Of a stretch of 64,000 bases of DNA, positions 55,928 through 64,000 are shown in pieces. Source of the stretch: Streptococcus suis (GTDB lineage Bacteria; Bacillota; Bacilli; Lactobacillales; Streptococcaceae); NCBI RefSeq assembly GCF_002964575.1, contig NZ_POQQ01000076.1:1-64000 (forward strand), given 5' to 3'. A program made the translations under genes and the position numbers. The first letter of the stretch is position 1. Each line of letters opens with the position of its first letter. The notes beneath the pieces are model-generated. The model was not told the DNA's origin. It saw only the letters and a list, made by a program, of their open reading frames with translations, and searched no databases.

Positions 55928-55964
55928 TTCTCTTCTCCCTATCCTTTTGAAAGTTATTTTATTT

Positions 55965-55993
55965 ATTATACCATAGTTCTGAGGGAAATGAAA
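55965..55993 (-). promoter_or_regulatory. ilvD promoter
   Basis: On the minus strand: TTTCAT (55988-55993), 17 bp, TATAAT (55965-55970) with extended-10 TG. Confidence 0.65.
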
Positions 55994-56014
55994 AAGGATT
56001 AGTTAAATAATGTG

Positions 56015-56029
56015 AAATTTCTGAATTTT
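56015..56029. promoter_or_regulatory. Probable CodY box of ilvD
   Basis: AAATTTCTGAATTTT matches the CodY consensus AATTTTCWGAAAATT at 12 of 15 positions. It lies just upstream of the ilvD -35. Confidence 0.5.
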
Positions 56030-56087
56030 GCAAAAATAATTTAAGGCAGCCCTGGATTGTCCAAAGGCTGCTCTGATTTTGTTCTTG

Positions 56088-56510
56088 TTACTGAGCGCTT
56101 GCTCGGCCCTGTGTTTTCTTGTTTCCAGTAAAGAGGAGGCTTATCAAGGCAAGAATTAGGAAACCTGCACCGACAAACCAATAGGGTTGGTCCAAGGTGG
56201 TCGAACGACCGGACAGGTTAATAATACCTCGGAGCAGGAAGCCTGCTGTGATGGTTGCCACACCTGAATTCCAGAGATTGAAGGTCAGACGTGATAGGTT
56301 TGGCTTGATAGTGAGCAAGCCAAGGAGTAGCCCACCACCAATCAGGGTCACGCAGAACATGTAGTGCATGAAGACTGATACTTCGCCATAACTTAAACTT
56401 TCATAGATACGACTGAAGATGAAGAGGAAGGCTGTTGTAGCTAAGTAGGTGATGAAGGTGCGTGCAGTACGCCCTGATGTTTGATTAGTAACCGATGTAG
56501 ACAATGTCAC
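56088..56510 (-). CDS. Small integral membrane protein
   Basis: This 140-residue protein has four predicted membrane helices (TARTFITYLATTAFLFIFSR first; last near FVGAGFLILALISLLFTG). I recognise no family. It overlaps the phosphodiester-glycosidase gene by 26 bp and is last in that minus-strand operon, so it probably serves the same envelope process. Confidence 0.7.
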   Translation of the reverse strand: MTLSTSVTNQTSGRTARTFITYLATTAFLFIFSRIYESLSYGEVSVFMHYMFCVTLIGGGLLLGLLTIKPNLSRLTFNLWNSGVATITAGFLLRGIINLSGRSTTLDQPYWFVGAGFLILALISLLFTGNKKTQGRASAQ

Positions 56511-57429
56511 TCACCGCCCTTTCTGAGATAGTATTTCCGTTTGTTGTTGGATTGTTAATAACTTGACCGTTGAAGTAAAGAGTAGATGAACCGCCACCGT
56601 CAAGGTTATAGGCTGTTTGTGCACCATACTGTTTCATGACTTCAGCCATTTGGTAGAGTGAGAGTCCCTCACTTTCTGATGTACGTCCATCTGCGACGAC
56701 GATAATGTAGTGGTTTTCGTCAATGATACCGATAGCAGAGCGTGGGTTTGATGCCATGGCACGTCCAACCTCTGTAGATGTATCGACAACAATCTCACCA
56801 TTTTCGACCAAGGTTGGTCCGAAGGCTAAGAGGTTGACAACACCTTGGTCAATCAATTCTTGAGCAGTTACTTCGTTTTCATAAATGACCTTGAAGGAAC
56901 CGTCTGCGTAGATAGCCAAGTCACCATAGGAAGCATTGTCACGGACTGTGTCACGGTAGAGAACGCCATTCTTAATAACATAACCAGTTGAATTGGCTCC
57001 GTAGTAATCACCATTAACCGCTAGAATGGCATTGTTTGCAGCAGCCGTTTCAGAAGTTTTGGCTGTTACGTTTGTACCATAAGTGTTTTGGGCTAAGGCT
57101 GTTTTTAAATACTCTGGCGAGCTAACTTGGATATCTGCTACATAGACAGTGGTATTGTTGGTTGTGATGGTTTCTAAGTTGATTTGGATATTGTCATCCC
57201 TATAGTTGGTATCTGTAGTAGACACATTGGTTGCTGTTGAAGCAGCGTTGGATGATGAGGCAGTTGTGTCGGTAGTATCTTGACTGCTTGATGTGGTCGT
57301 ACTACTTGCAGCGACGGTGGAAATCGCTTCGGAAATGACAAAGGTTTTTAACATAGAATAGGAAAATCCGCTGGTTAAGAGCATTCCGAAGATTGAGGCA
57401 TAGGCAAAGGGTTTTTTAAGCAATTTCAT
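56485..57429 (-). CDS. Phosphodiester glycosidase (NAGPA) family exoprotein
   Basis: This 314-residue protein has an N-terminal membrane anchor (about residues 9-30), a Ser/Thr-rich linker and a NAGPA/DUF2233 domain (ILAVNGDYYGANSTGYVIKN, LLAFGPTLVENGEI, AYNLDGGGSSTLYF). Such domains hydrolyse sugar phosphodiester bonds, including those of wall polymers. It is outside the cytoplasm. It overlaps the glycosyltransferase gene by 14 bp. Confidence 0.88.
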   Translation of the reverse strand: MKLLKKPFAYASIFGMLLTSGFSYSMLKTFVISEAISTVAASSTTTSSSQDTTDTTASSSNAASTATNVSTTDTNYRDDNIQINLETITTNNTTVYVADIQVSSPEYLKTALAQNTYGTNVTAKTSETAAANNAILAVNGDYYGANSTGYVIKNGVLYRDTVRDNASYGDLAIYADGSFKVIYENEVTAQELIDQGVVNLLAFGPTLVENGEIVVDTSTEVGRAMASNPRSAIGIIDENHYIIVVADGRTSESEGLSLYQMAEVMKQYGAQTAYNLDGGGSSTLYFNGQVINNPTTNGNTISERAVSDIVYIGY

Positions 57430-58468
57430 GGGAAAATGATTTCCTTTCTTTAAAGATGATGTTTTTTTGAATAAACCAAGAAGCTAGGAAGAGGAAGAGA
57501 CCAACGGCAAGTTTGACAAGGTAGATGTTTAGACCGAGGACTTGGTGGAAGAGATAAAGCAGAGTTGTGTCAGATAGGAAGAGGATGAGGGCCAGGGTGA
57601 AGTAGCCAGCACCTGTCCGAGTGACGCTTTCTTTATTCTTAAAGACTAATTTCTTGTTAAGGGCGAAGTTACAGCTAGCACTGCAAATGCGGGCAAGGGT
57701 ATTTGCGACCAATAAGCGTACCGCAGTCGGTAAGCCAGTGAGGAGTAACAAGGCTAGGGCATAGACACCGTAGTCAACTAGGAAGCCGCCAAATGATGCC
57801 AGGGCAAACTTAAAGAGATTCTTATAAATCAGTAATCCGTCTTTGATGGGACGAAAGTGTGAACTGGCATTGTCATCGATATAGATGGTTTGGATGGGTA
57901 CTTCCGTGATTTTAAAACGTTGACTGGCCTGGGTCAGCATGTTCATCTCGTATTCATAGCGGTCGCCCTCGATTTCTAGCATAAAGGGAATCAAATCGGT
58001 ATGGAAACCACGCAAGCCCGTTTGTGTGTCGGATACATTGACACCAATTTGTAGTCTGAACAATACTCTGGTCAGTTTGTTTCCGAAGCGGCTGCGGAGA
58101 GGGATGTCCTTGGTAAATTGACGGACACCAAGGATGAGGCGACTTGGCAGATTCATGGCTGCGCGTGCGACCCGGTCAATATCAATGACAGCGTGTTGGC
58201 CATCCGCATCAGCTGTAACGATGACACCTGGCTTTCTCAAATCTTGGATAAAGCTAAAGGCTGTTCGCAAGGCTTGACCCTTTCCTCTGTTGACATCGTG
58301 GTGGAGAACGATGGCATAAGTCTTGGCGATTTCAAGAATGTCTTTGGCTTGACCTGTACTGCCATCATCTACAACAATGACCTGGCAATTTAGTCTACTT
58401 TTCATAACTTCTAAAAGTTGGATTAATTTTTCATCTGGCTGGTAGGCCGGTATCACTACATAATACAT
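57416..58468 (-). CDS. GT2 glycosyltransferase fused to GtrA-like membrane domain
   Basis: This protein of about 350 residues has a DPM1-like GT-A domain first (MYYVVIPAYQPDEKLIQLLE, VIVVDDGSTGQAKDI, TADADGQH), then a GtrA-type four-helix domain (ASFGGFLVDYGVYALALLLL). Such fusions make or move polyprenyl-phosphate sugars. I chose ATG 58468 because it begins at the catalytic fold and has GAGG upstream; earlier in-frame codons lie in the ilvB-side promoter region. First in a three-gene operon. Confidence 0.85.
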   Translation of the reverse strand: MYYVVIPAYQPDEKLIQLLEVMKSRLNCQVIVVDDGSTGQAKDILEIAKTYAIVLHHDVNRGKGQALRTAFSFIQDLRKPGVIVTADADGQHAVIDIDRVARAAMNLPSRLILGVRQFTKDIPLRSRFGNKLTRVLFRLQIGVNVSDTQTGLRGFHTDLIPFMLEIEGDRYEYEMNMLTQASQRFKITEVPIQTIYIDDNASSHFRPIKDGLLIYKNLFKFALASFGGFLVDYGVYALALLLLTGLPTAVRLLVANTLARICSASCNFALNKKLVFKNKESVTRTGAGYFTLALILFLSDTTLLYLFHQVLGLNIYLVKLAVGLFLFLASWFIQKNIIFKERKSFSHEIA

Positions 58469-58613
58469 ATCATAAACCTCGTATGTTTTTCTTGATGAGT
58501 CTACTATACGGGCCTTTCCTAAAAGCAAGCTAAAACTAGACAGGGCTTGCGATTTGCTTAAGTTTGCTTTAAGAATTTTTTTGGAAATGTTTAAGAAACC
58601 GAACAAATGTAGG

Positions 58614-58628
58614 AATTTTCAGAAAATT
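58614..58628. promoter_or_regulatory. CodY box of ilvB
   Basis: AATTTTCAGAAAATT matches the CodY consensus at 15 of 15 positions and abuts the -35. CodY represses when branched-chain amino acids and GTP are plentiful. Confidence 0.88.
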
Positions 58629-58630
58629 TC

Positions 58631-58658
58631 TTGACATTCTATCATCGTGTGTTATTAT
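58631..58658 (+). promoter_or_regulatory. ilvBNC promoter
   Basis: TTGACA (58631-58636), 16 bp, TATTAT (58653-58658) with extended-10 TG. Confidence 0.75.
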
Positions 58659-58693
58659 AGTAGATAACATATTTGCAGAGAGGAGGAATATTC

Positions 58694-60397
58694 GTGCAGG
58701 AAATCCAATTAGACCAACCACGTTCGGGGTCTTATCTTATTTTAGACACCTTGCATCAACTGGGAGTTGACCTTGTTTTTGGTTATCCAGGTGGTGCAGT
58801 CCTGCCGTTATACGATGCTATCTATCAGTATGAGGGGATTCAGCATATTTTGGCCCGGCATGAGCAAGGGGCAGTCCACGAGGCAGAAGGCTATGCCAAA
58901 TCATCAGGAAAGGTGGGCGTAGCCATTGTGACCTCAGGTCCAGGAGCAACCAATGCTATTACAGGTATTGCGGATGCCATGGGAGATAGTGTGCCCTTGT
59001 TGGTCTTTACAGGTCAAGTAGCCACACGGGGTATCGGTAAAGATGCCTTCCAAGAGGCCGATGTCTTGGGCATGACCATGCCCATTACCAAATACAATTA
59101 TCAGATTCGGGATACAGCAGATATTCCTCGTGTCATTACAGAGGCTCTGCACATTGCGACGACAGGTCGGCCAGGTCCAGTTGTTATCGACGTTCCTAAG
59201 GATATTCAAGAGAGAATCGTTGATGTTTACCACGAGCCAACAGTTCAACTGCCAAGTTATCAACCGACTGTTGAGCCAAATGGCTTGCAGGTCAAGAAAA
59301 TCTTGAAACAACTCAGCCAAGCCAAACAACCAGTTATCCTAGCTGGTGGTGGCGTTAACTATGCGGATGCCAATCAAGAACTGATTGCCTTTGCAGAACG
59401 TTATCGTATTCCTGTAGTTTCAACTCTGCTTGGTCTTGGAGCCATGCCGATTGAGCATGAATTGGCGCTGGGTATGGGAGGCATGCATGGTTCCTATGCT
59501 GCCAATATGGCTATGAACGATGCGGACTATATTATCAACATTGGTGCTCGTTTTGACGACCGATTGACAGGTAATCCCTTGACCTATGCACCCAATGCAA
59601 CAGTTGCCCATGTCGACATTGACCCTGCAGAAATTGGCAAGGTAGTGAAGACAGCCATTCCGGTCGTAGGCGATGCCAAAGCAACCTTAGAAGTCCTGTT
59701 AAATCTTGAAACAGTAGATACGGACTATGCCGAATGGACAGCGCATGTCTTGGACAACAAACGCCGGGCGCCATTCTGGTACGAAGAAGACGATACGGTT
59801 ATCAAACCGCAAGAGGCTATTGAGTTGATTGGTCAGCTAACCAAGGGAGATGCCATTGTGGTCACAGATGTCGGTCAACACCAGATGTGGGCAGCCCAGT
59901 TCTATCCATACAAACACGCACGTCAGTTGGTGACATCAGGGGGCATGGGGACCATGGGCTTCGGTATTCCTGCAGCCATCGGAGCCAAGTTAGCTAATCC
60001 AGATAGAGAGGTCGTTGTATTTGTTGGAGATGGCGGCTTCCAAATGACCAATCAAGAATTAGCTATTTTGAATGGATATGGTGTGCCGATTAAGGTGGTC
60101 TTAATCAATAACCACTCACTTGGTATGGTCCGGCAATGGCAGGAATCCTTTTATGACAAGCGCCGTAGTCAGTCCGTCTTTGATGCTGAGCCGAATTTCC
60201 AGCTTCTAGCAGAAGCCTACGGCATTGCTCATTACAGTTTTGACAATCCAGCAACCCTTTCTGAAGATATGAAAGTCATTTTGGAAGATAGACCGATGTT
60301 GATTGAAGTGCATATTTCCAAAACAGAGCACGTTCAACCCATGGTGCCCGCTGGTAAGAGCAATGCAGAGATGTTGGGGGTGAAGTTCAATGCGTAG
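58694..60397 (+). CDS. ilvB: Acetolactate synthase, large subunit
   Basis: This 567-residue ThDP/FAD enzyme condenses pyruvate with pyruvate or 2-oxobutanoate. Visible are the ThDP activating glutamate region (ARHEQGAVHEAEGYAKSSGK), the central FAD-related domain and the ThDP-Mg motif (GDGGFQMTNQELAILNGYGVPIKVVLINN). The start is GTG at 58694, with AGGAGG 7 bp before. It overlaps ilvN by 8 bp. Confidence 0.96.
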   Translation: MQEIQLDQPRSGSYLILDTLHQLGVDLVFGYPGGAVLPLYDAIYQYEGIQHILARHEQGAVHEAEGYAKSSGKVGVAIVTSGPGATNAITGIADAMGDSVPLLVFTGQVATRGIGKDAFQEADVLGMTMPITKYNYQIRDTADIPRVITEALHIATTGRPGPVVIDVPKDIQERIVDVYHEPTVQLPSYQPTVEPNGLQVKKILKQLSQAKQPVILAGGGVNYADANQELIAFAERYRIPVVSTLLGLGAMPIEHELALGMGGMHGSYAANMAMNDADYIINIGARFDDRLTGNPLTYAPNATVAHVDIDPAEIGKVVKTAIPVVGDAKATLEVLLNLETVDTDYAEWTAHVLDNKRRAPFWYEEDDTVIKPQEAIELIGQLTKGDAIVVTDVGQHQMWAAQFYPYKHARQLVTSGGMGTMGFGIPAAIGAKLANPDREVVVFVGDGGFQMTNQELAILNGYGVPIKVVLINNHSLGMVRQWQESFYDKRRSQSVFDAEPNFQLLAEAYGIAHYSFDNPATLSEDMKVILEDRPMLIEVHISKTEHVQPMVPAGKSNAEMLGVKFNA

Positions 60398-60866
60398 AAT
60401 GTTAACAGCAAAATTACGGAATTCATCCGGCGTCCTCAACCGCTTTACAGGTGTCCTATCTCGTCGGCAAATCAACATTGAATCCATCTCTGTCGGTCCG
60501 ACAGAAGTGGACGGTATTTCCCGTGTTACCGTGATTGTTGACGTAGTTAGCCAGGATGAACTAGAGCAAATCATCAAACAGCTCAATCGCTTGATTGATG
60601 TGGTCCGTGTCCGTGATTTAACGGATATTCCCCATTTGGAGCGGGAAGTAATCTTGGTCAAAATCGTTGCACCACCAGCTAAGCGAGCAGAAATTTTGGC
60701 CATTATTCAACCTTTCCGCGCTAGCGTGGTCGATGTAGCCCCTCATTCCATTACCATTCAAATGACAGGTGATGGAGATAAGATTGATGCTCTCCTGCGT
60801 GTCATTCAGCCTTATGGCATTAAAAACATTGCGAGGACGGGGGCAACTGGCTTTAGCAGAGACTAA
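60390..60866 (+). CDS. ilvN: Acetolactate synthase, small regulatory subunit
   Basis: This 158-residue protein has an N-terminal ACT domain (LRNSSGVLNRFTGVLSRRQI) and a C-terminal half that activates IlvB. It mediates feedback inhibition by valine. ATG 60390 overlaps the ilvB stop; ATG 60399 is an alternative. Confidence 0.95.
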   Translation: MRRMLTAKLRNSSGVLNRFTGVLSRRQINIESISVGPTEVDGISRVTVIVDVVSQDELEQIIKQLNRLIDVVRVRDLTDIPHLEREVILVKIVAPPAKRAEILAIIQPFRASVVDVAPHSITIQMTGDGDKIDALLRVIQPYGIKNIARTGATGFSRD

Positions 60867-60867
60867 T

Positions 60868-60967
60868 GCTCTTCGAAAATAAACACTATACTGTGTTGAC
60901 TTGGCTTGATGAACTTTAGTTCTATATTCGCCTTCGTCGCCTAGTCTAACCTTCATTTTCTTTGAGC
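60868..60967. repeat. Dispersed hairpin element, copy 2
   Basis: 100 bp between ilvN and ilvC with ends GCTC-ttc-GAAAAT and ATTTTC-ttt-GAGC. Compare 27844-27944: same 3-nt mismatch inside the stem, different paired bases, same interior GATGAACT and TTCG...GCCTAG. Confidence 0.75.
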
Positions 60968-60981
60968 ATCCAACCTTATAA

Positions 60982-62026
<1,045 letters not shown>

Positions 62027-62028
<2 letters not shown>

Positions 62029-62588
62029 AACAGTCCAGTGGACTGTTTTAGCCCTCGCCCAGAAATTGAAGAGCGCGGCATAGCCTAGGGATAGGCTATT
62101 CTAGCCCGAGCTTAAAAATTGGGAAGCGAGGTAGTCCGGTGGACTGTTTTAGCCCGAGCCTAGAAACTAGAAAGCGAGGCAGGCCTGCGAATAGGCTATT
62201 CTAGCCCTCGCCCGAAAACAAGAGAGCGAGGTAGTTTAGGTGGACTATTTTAACCCGAGCTTGACAACAAGAGAGCGAGGTAAGGTCTACGGATAGGCTA
62301 TTCTAGCCCGAGCTTAAAAATTGGGAAGCGAGGTAGTCCGGTGGACTATTTTAACCCGAGCTTGACAACAAGAGAGCGAGGTAAGGTCTACGGATAGGCT
62401 ATTCTAGCCCGAGCTTAAAAATTGGGAAGCGAGGTAGTCCGGTGGACTGTTTTAGCCCTCGCTCGAAAACAAGAGAGCGAGGTAGTTTAGGTGGACTATT
62501 TTAACCCGAGCTTGACAACAAGAGAGCGAGGCAGGCCTACGGATAGGCTATTCTAGCCCGAGCTTAAAAATTGGAAAGCGAGTTTTAG
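62027..62588. repeat. Array of 11 alternating hairpin units after ilvC
   Basis: The array starts with the palindrome AAAACAGTCC-agt-GGACTGTTTT at the ilvC stop. It continues as units ending GCGAG(G), spaced alternately about 48-49 and 52-53 bp (unit ends near 62077, 62130, 62178, 62230, 62279, 62332, 62380, 62433, 62481, 62530, 62582). One unit type carries AGTCC-ggt-GGACT-like hairpins, the other ATAGCCTA-ggga-TAGGCTAT-like hairpins. Both continue with TTnTAGCCC and CTCG or CGAG blocks. There is no ORF in the array. Confidence 0.85.
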
Positions 62589-62620
62589 TTAATGGCTAGG
62601 AATTCAAGTCTTTCGATTAT

Positions 62621-62662
62621 TTCCTTGCTATTTCTAACATGATTTGTTAGAAGTGCAAGGAA
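62621..62662. repeat. Strong stem-loop between ilvC and ilvA
   Basis: TTCCTTGC-tat-TTCTAACA, loop TGATT, TGTTAGAA-gt-GCAAGGAA: two 8-bp perfect stems with a small internal loop. No T tract follows, so it is not a simple terminator. Confidence 0.6.
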
Positions 62663-62694
62663 GCAAGTCATGAAATCCCCAGAATGATAGGAAT

Positions 62695-62721
62695 AAAAGA
62701 GCTGGTTGAGCCAGCTCTTTT
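62695..62721 (+). terminator. Terminator before ilvA
   Basis: AAAAGAGCTGG and CCAGCTCTTTT form an 11-bp perfect stem with a 5-nt loop, ending in T. It can work in both directions and probably ends the ilvBNC transcript. Confidence 0.85.
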
Positions 62722-62833
62722 ACCCATTATTGCTTCTTATTATAGAAAGTGGGGGCTTGAACATTGTATGTCAAACGCTTGCGCAATAATATTTTAAATA
62801 TGCGCATAAATGTTAGTGTTTTTTTAAAAATAT

Positions 62834-62842
62834 TGATACAAT
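62834..62842 (+). promoter_or_regulatory. ilvA extended -10 promoter
   Basis: TGATACAAT is an extended -10, 28 bp before the ilvA start. The -35 is poor (TTAGTG at 62813). An imperfect palindrome around TTGCGCAATA/TATGCGCA (62779-62806) lies upstream. Confidence 0.45.
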
Positions 62843-62869
62843 AGGATATAGAAAGAAATTAGTGCAAAT

Positions 62870-64000
62870 ATGATTACAGCAAAAAACATAGAACAGGCTT
62901 ATGAAGTTCTGAAAGGAGTGGTTGTCCGGACTCCTTTGGATTACAGTCGTTACTTGTCAGAGAAGTATGGAGCCACCATCTATATCAAACGTGAGAATGA
63001 GCAGCGCGTTCGCTCTTTTAAAATTCGAGGTGCCTACTATGCGATATCGCAATTATCCGATGAAGAAAAGGCGCTAGGTGTAGTCTGTGCCTCAGCCGGA
63101 AACCATGCCCAAGGGGTGGCCTATACCTGTCAAGAAATGCAGATTCCAGCGACGATTTTTATGCCCATTACAACTCCTCAACAAAAGATCGGACAGGTTC
63201 GATTCTTTGGTGGTGACTATGTAGACATTCGTCTAGTGGGGGATACCTTTGACGAATCAGCTCAAGCTGCACAGGAATATACCAAAGAAACTGGTAAGAC
63301 CTTTATCGATCCCTTTGATGATGACGATGTTCAGGCAGGTCAAGGGACAGTTGCTTATGAAATCCTAGAAGAAGCCCAAGAGCAGACGATCAGCTTTGAT
63401 CAAATCCTCGTACCTGTAGGTGGAGGTGGTTTGATTGCAGGGGTGTCCGCCTACCTAAAAGAACACGCACCAGAAATCAAGATTATCGGTGTTGAAGCAA
63501 ATGGGGCTCGTTCCATGAAGGCTGCATTTGATAAGGGTCGCCCTATTAAGTTAGCAAGCATTGATAAGTTTGCGGATGGGATTGCAGTTCAAAAGGTTGG
63601 AGCCACAACCTATGCTGTAGCCCGTAAGCATGTCGATAAGCTGATTGGAGTAGATGAGGGATGGATTTCAGGGACTATTTTAGATCTCTATTCCAAGCTT
63701 GGGATTGTGGCTGAACCCGCTGGTGCAGCAACTGTAGCAGCTTTAGAGGTCATAAAAGACAAGATTAAGGGGCAAACCATTTGCTGTATCATTTCAGGTG
63801 GTAATAATGATATCAACCGCATGCCAGAAATGGAAGAACGTGCCCTCATTTATGAAGGAATTAAACATTACTTCGTTGTGAACTTTCCGCAACGTCCAGG
63901 TGCCCTGCGTGAATTTGTAAATGATATTTTAGGACCAAATGATGATATTACCCGCTTTGAATATATCAAACGTGCCAATAAGGGAACGGGTCCGGTCTTG
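62870..64000 (+). CDS. ilvA: Threonine ammonia-lyase (threonine deaminase), 3' end cut by window
   Basis: 377 codons are visible, open to the edge. This PLP enzyme converts threonine to 2-oxobutanoate, the first step to isoleucine. Lys51 in RSFKIRGAY binds PLP, with CASAGNHAQGVAY and VPVGGGGLIAG as further PLP contacts. The start of a C-terminal ACT-like regulatory domain (YFVVNFPQRPGALREFV) is present. It begins MITAKNIEQAYEVLKGVVVR after a weak ribosome site. It has its own promoter. Confidence 0.95.
   Translation, partial: MITAKNIEQAYEVLKGVVVRTPLDYSRYLSEKYGATIYIKRENEQRVRSFKIRGAYYAISQLSDEEKALGVVCASAGNHAQGVAYTCQEMQIPATIFMPITTPQQKIGQVRFFGGDYVDIRLVGDTFDESAQAAQEYTKETGKTFIDPFDDDDVQAGQGTVAYEILEEAQEQTISFDQILVPVGGGGLIAGVSAYLKEHAPEIKIIGVEANGARSMKAAFDKGRPIKLASIDKFADGIAVQKVGATTYAVARKHVDKLIGVDEGWISGTILDLYSKLGIVAEPAGAATVAALEVIKDKIKGQTICCIISGGNNDINRMPEMEERALIYEGIKHYFVVNFPQRPGALREFVNDILGPNDDITRFEYIKRANKGTGPVL

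Overview
The window is a chromosomal segment of a low-GC Firmicute, almost certainly Streptococcus suis or a very close relative. The evidence is the protein sequences (HisS, AdhE, HrcA-GrpE-DnaK-DnaJ, mevalonate pathway, accessory Sec proteins), AGGAGG-type ribosome sites, many extended -10 promoters (TGnTATAAT), paired CIRCE sites, Rex, CcpA and CodY operators, and many short hairpin-forming intergenic repeats. The species name is an inference. No rRNA, tRNA or CRISPR array was found.

Layout. 1-0.8 kb: first codons of a cadmium-resistance transporter (cadD) with an ArsR/CadC-type operator, then rpmG-rpmF on the minus strand. 1-3.1 kb: a DUF4230 membrane-anchored protein and hisS. 3.5-7.6 kb: divergent fermentative alcohol dehydrogenases adhP and adhE with three Rex boxes and two cre sites between them. 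8.1-14 kb: thrC, a decapitated ABC-exporter gene, an ECF-type importer (S, T, fused double ATPase) and a MATE exporter. 14.3-18.4 kb: a complete mevalonate-to-isoprenoid operon (mvaK1, mvaD, mvaK2, fni). 18.5-20.9 kb: ACT-domain regulator, UPF0210 protein and a histidine phosphatase. 21-24 kb: an ABC exporter pair divergent from an Rgg-type regulator, followed by a MITE-like element and a small secreted acidic protein. 24-30.2 kb: the HrcA heat-shock operon, interrupted by repeats and a DJ-1/PfpI gene. 30.3-34 kb: amidase, an amino-acid ABC transporter lacking a local ATPase, and a flavin/PNPOx-like protein.

34.1-53.4 kb is the most distinctive region: a serine-rich-repeat-type accessory Sec/glycosylation locus (gtf3, adhesin, IS200-like insertion, secY2-asp1-asp2-asp3-secA2-gtf1-gtf2-asp4). 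Its resident adhesin is not a classical SRR protein. It has a YSIRK signal, MucBP-like repeats, five near-identical 156-bp C-terminal repeats and an LPNTG anchor. Its roughly 800-bp upstream region carries a run of ten G, two promoters and a leader in which one segment can pair with either of two partners.

53.4-64 kb: a DUF59 protein, a DUF6176 protein, the branched-chain amino acid genes (ilvD on minus; ilvB-ilvN-ilvC and a truncated ilvA on plus) with CodY boxes, and a minus-strand glycosyltransferase/phosphodiester-glycosidase/membrane-protein operon. An 11-unit alternating hairpin array follows ilvC. Several short repeat families (before dnaJ; after dnaK and ilvN; at 14.1 and 25.9 kb) keep their predicted stems while the stem sequence changes, which suggests selection or a mechanism acting on hairpin structure.
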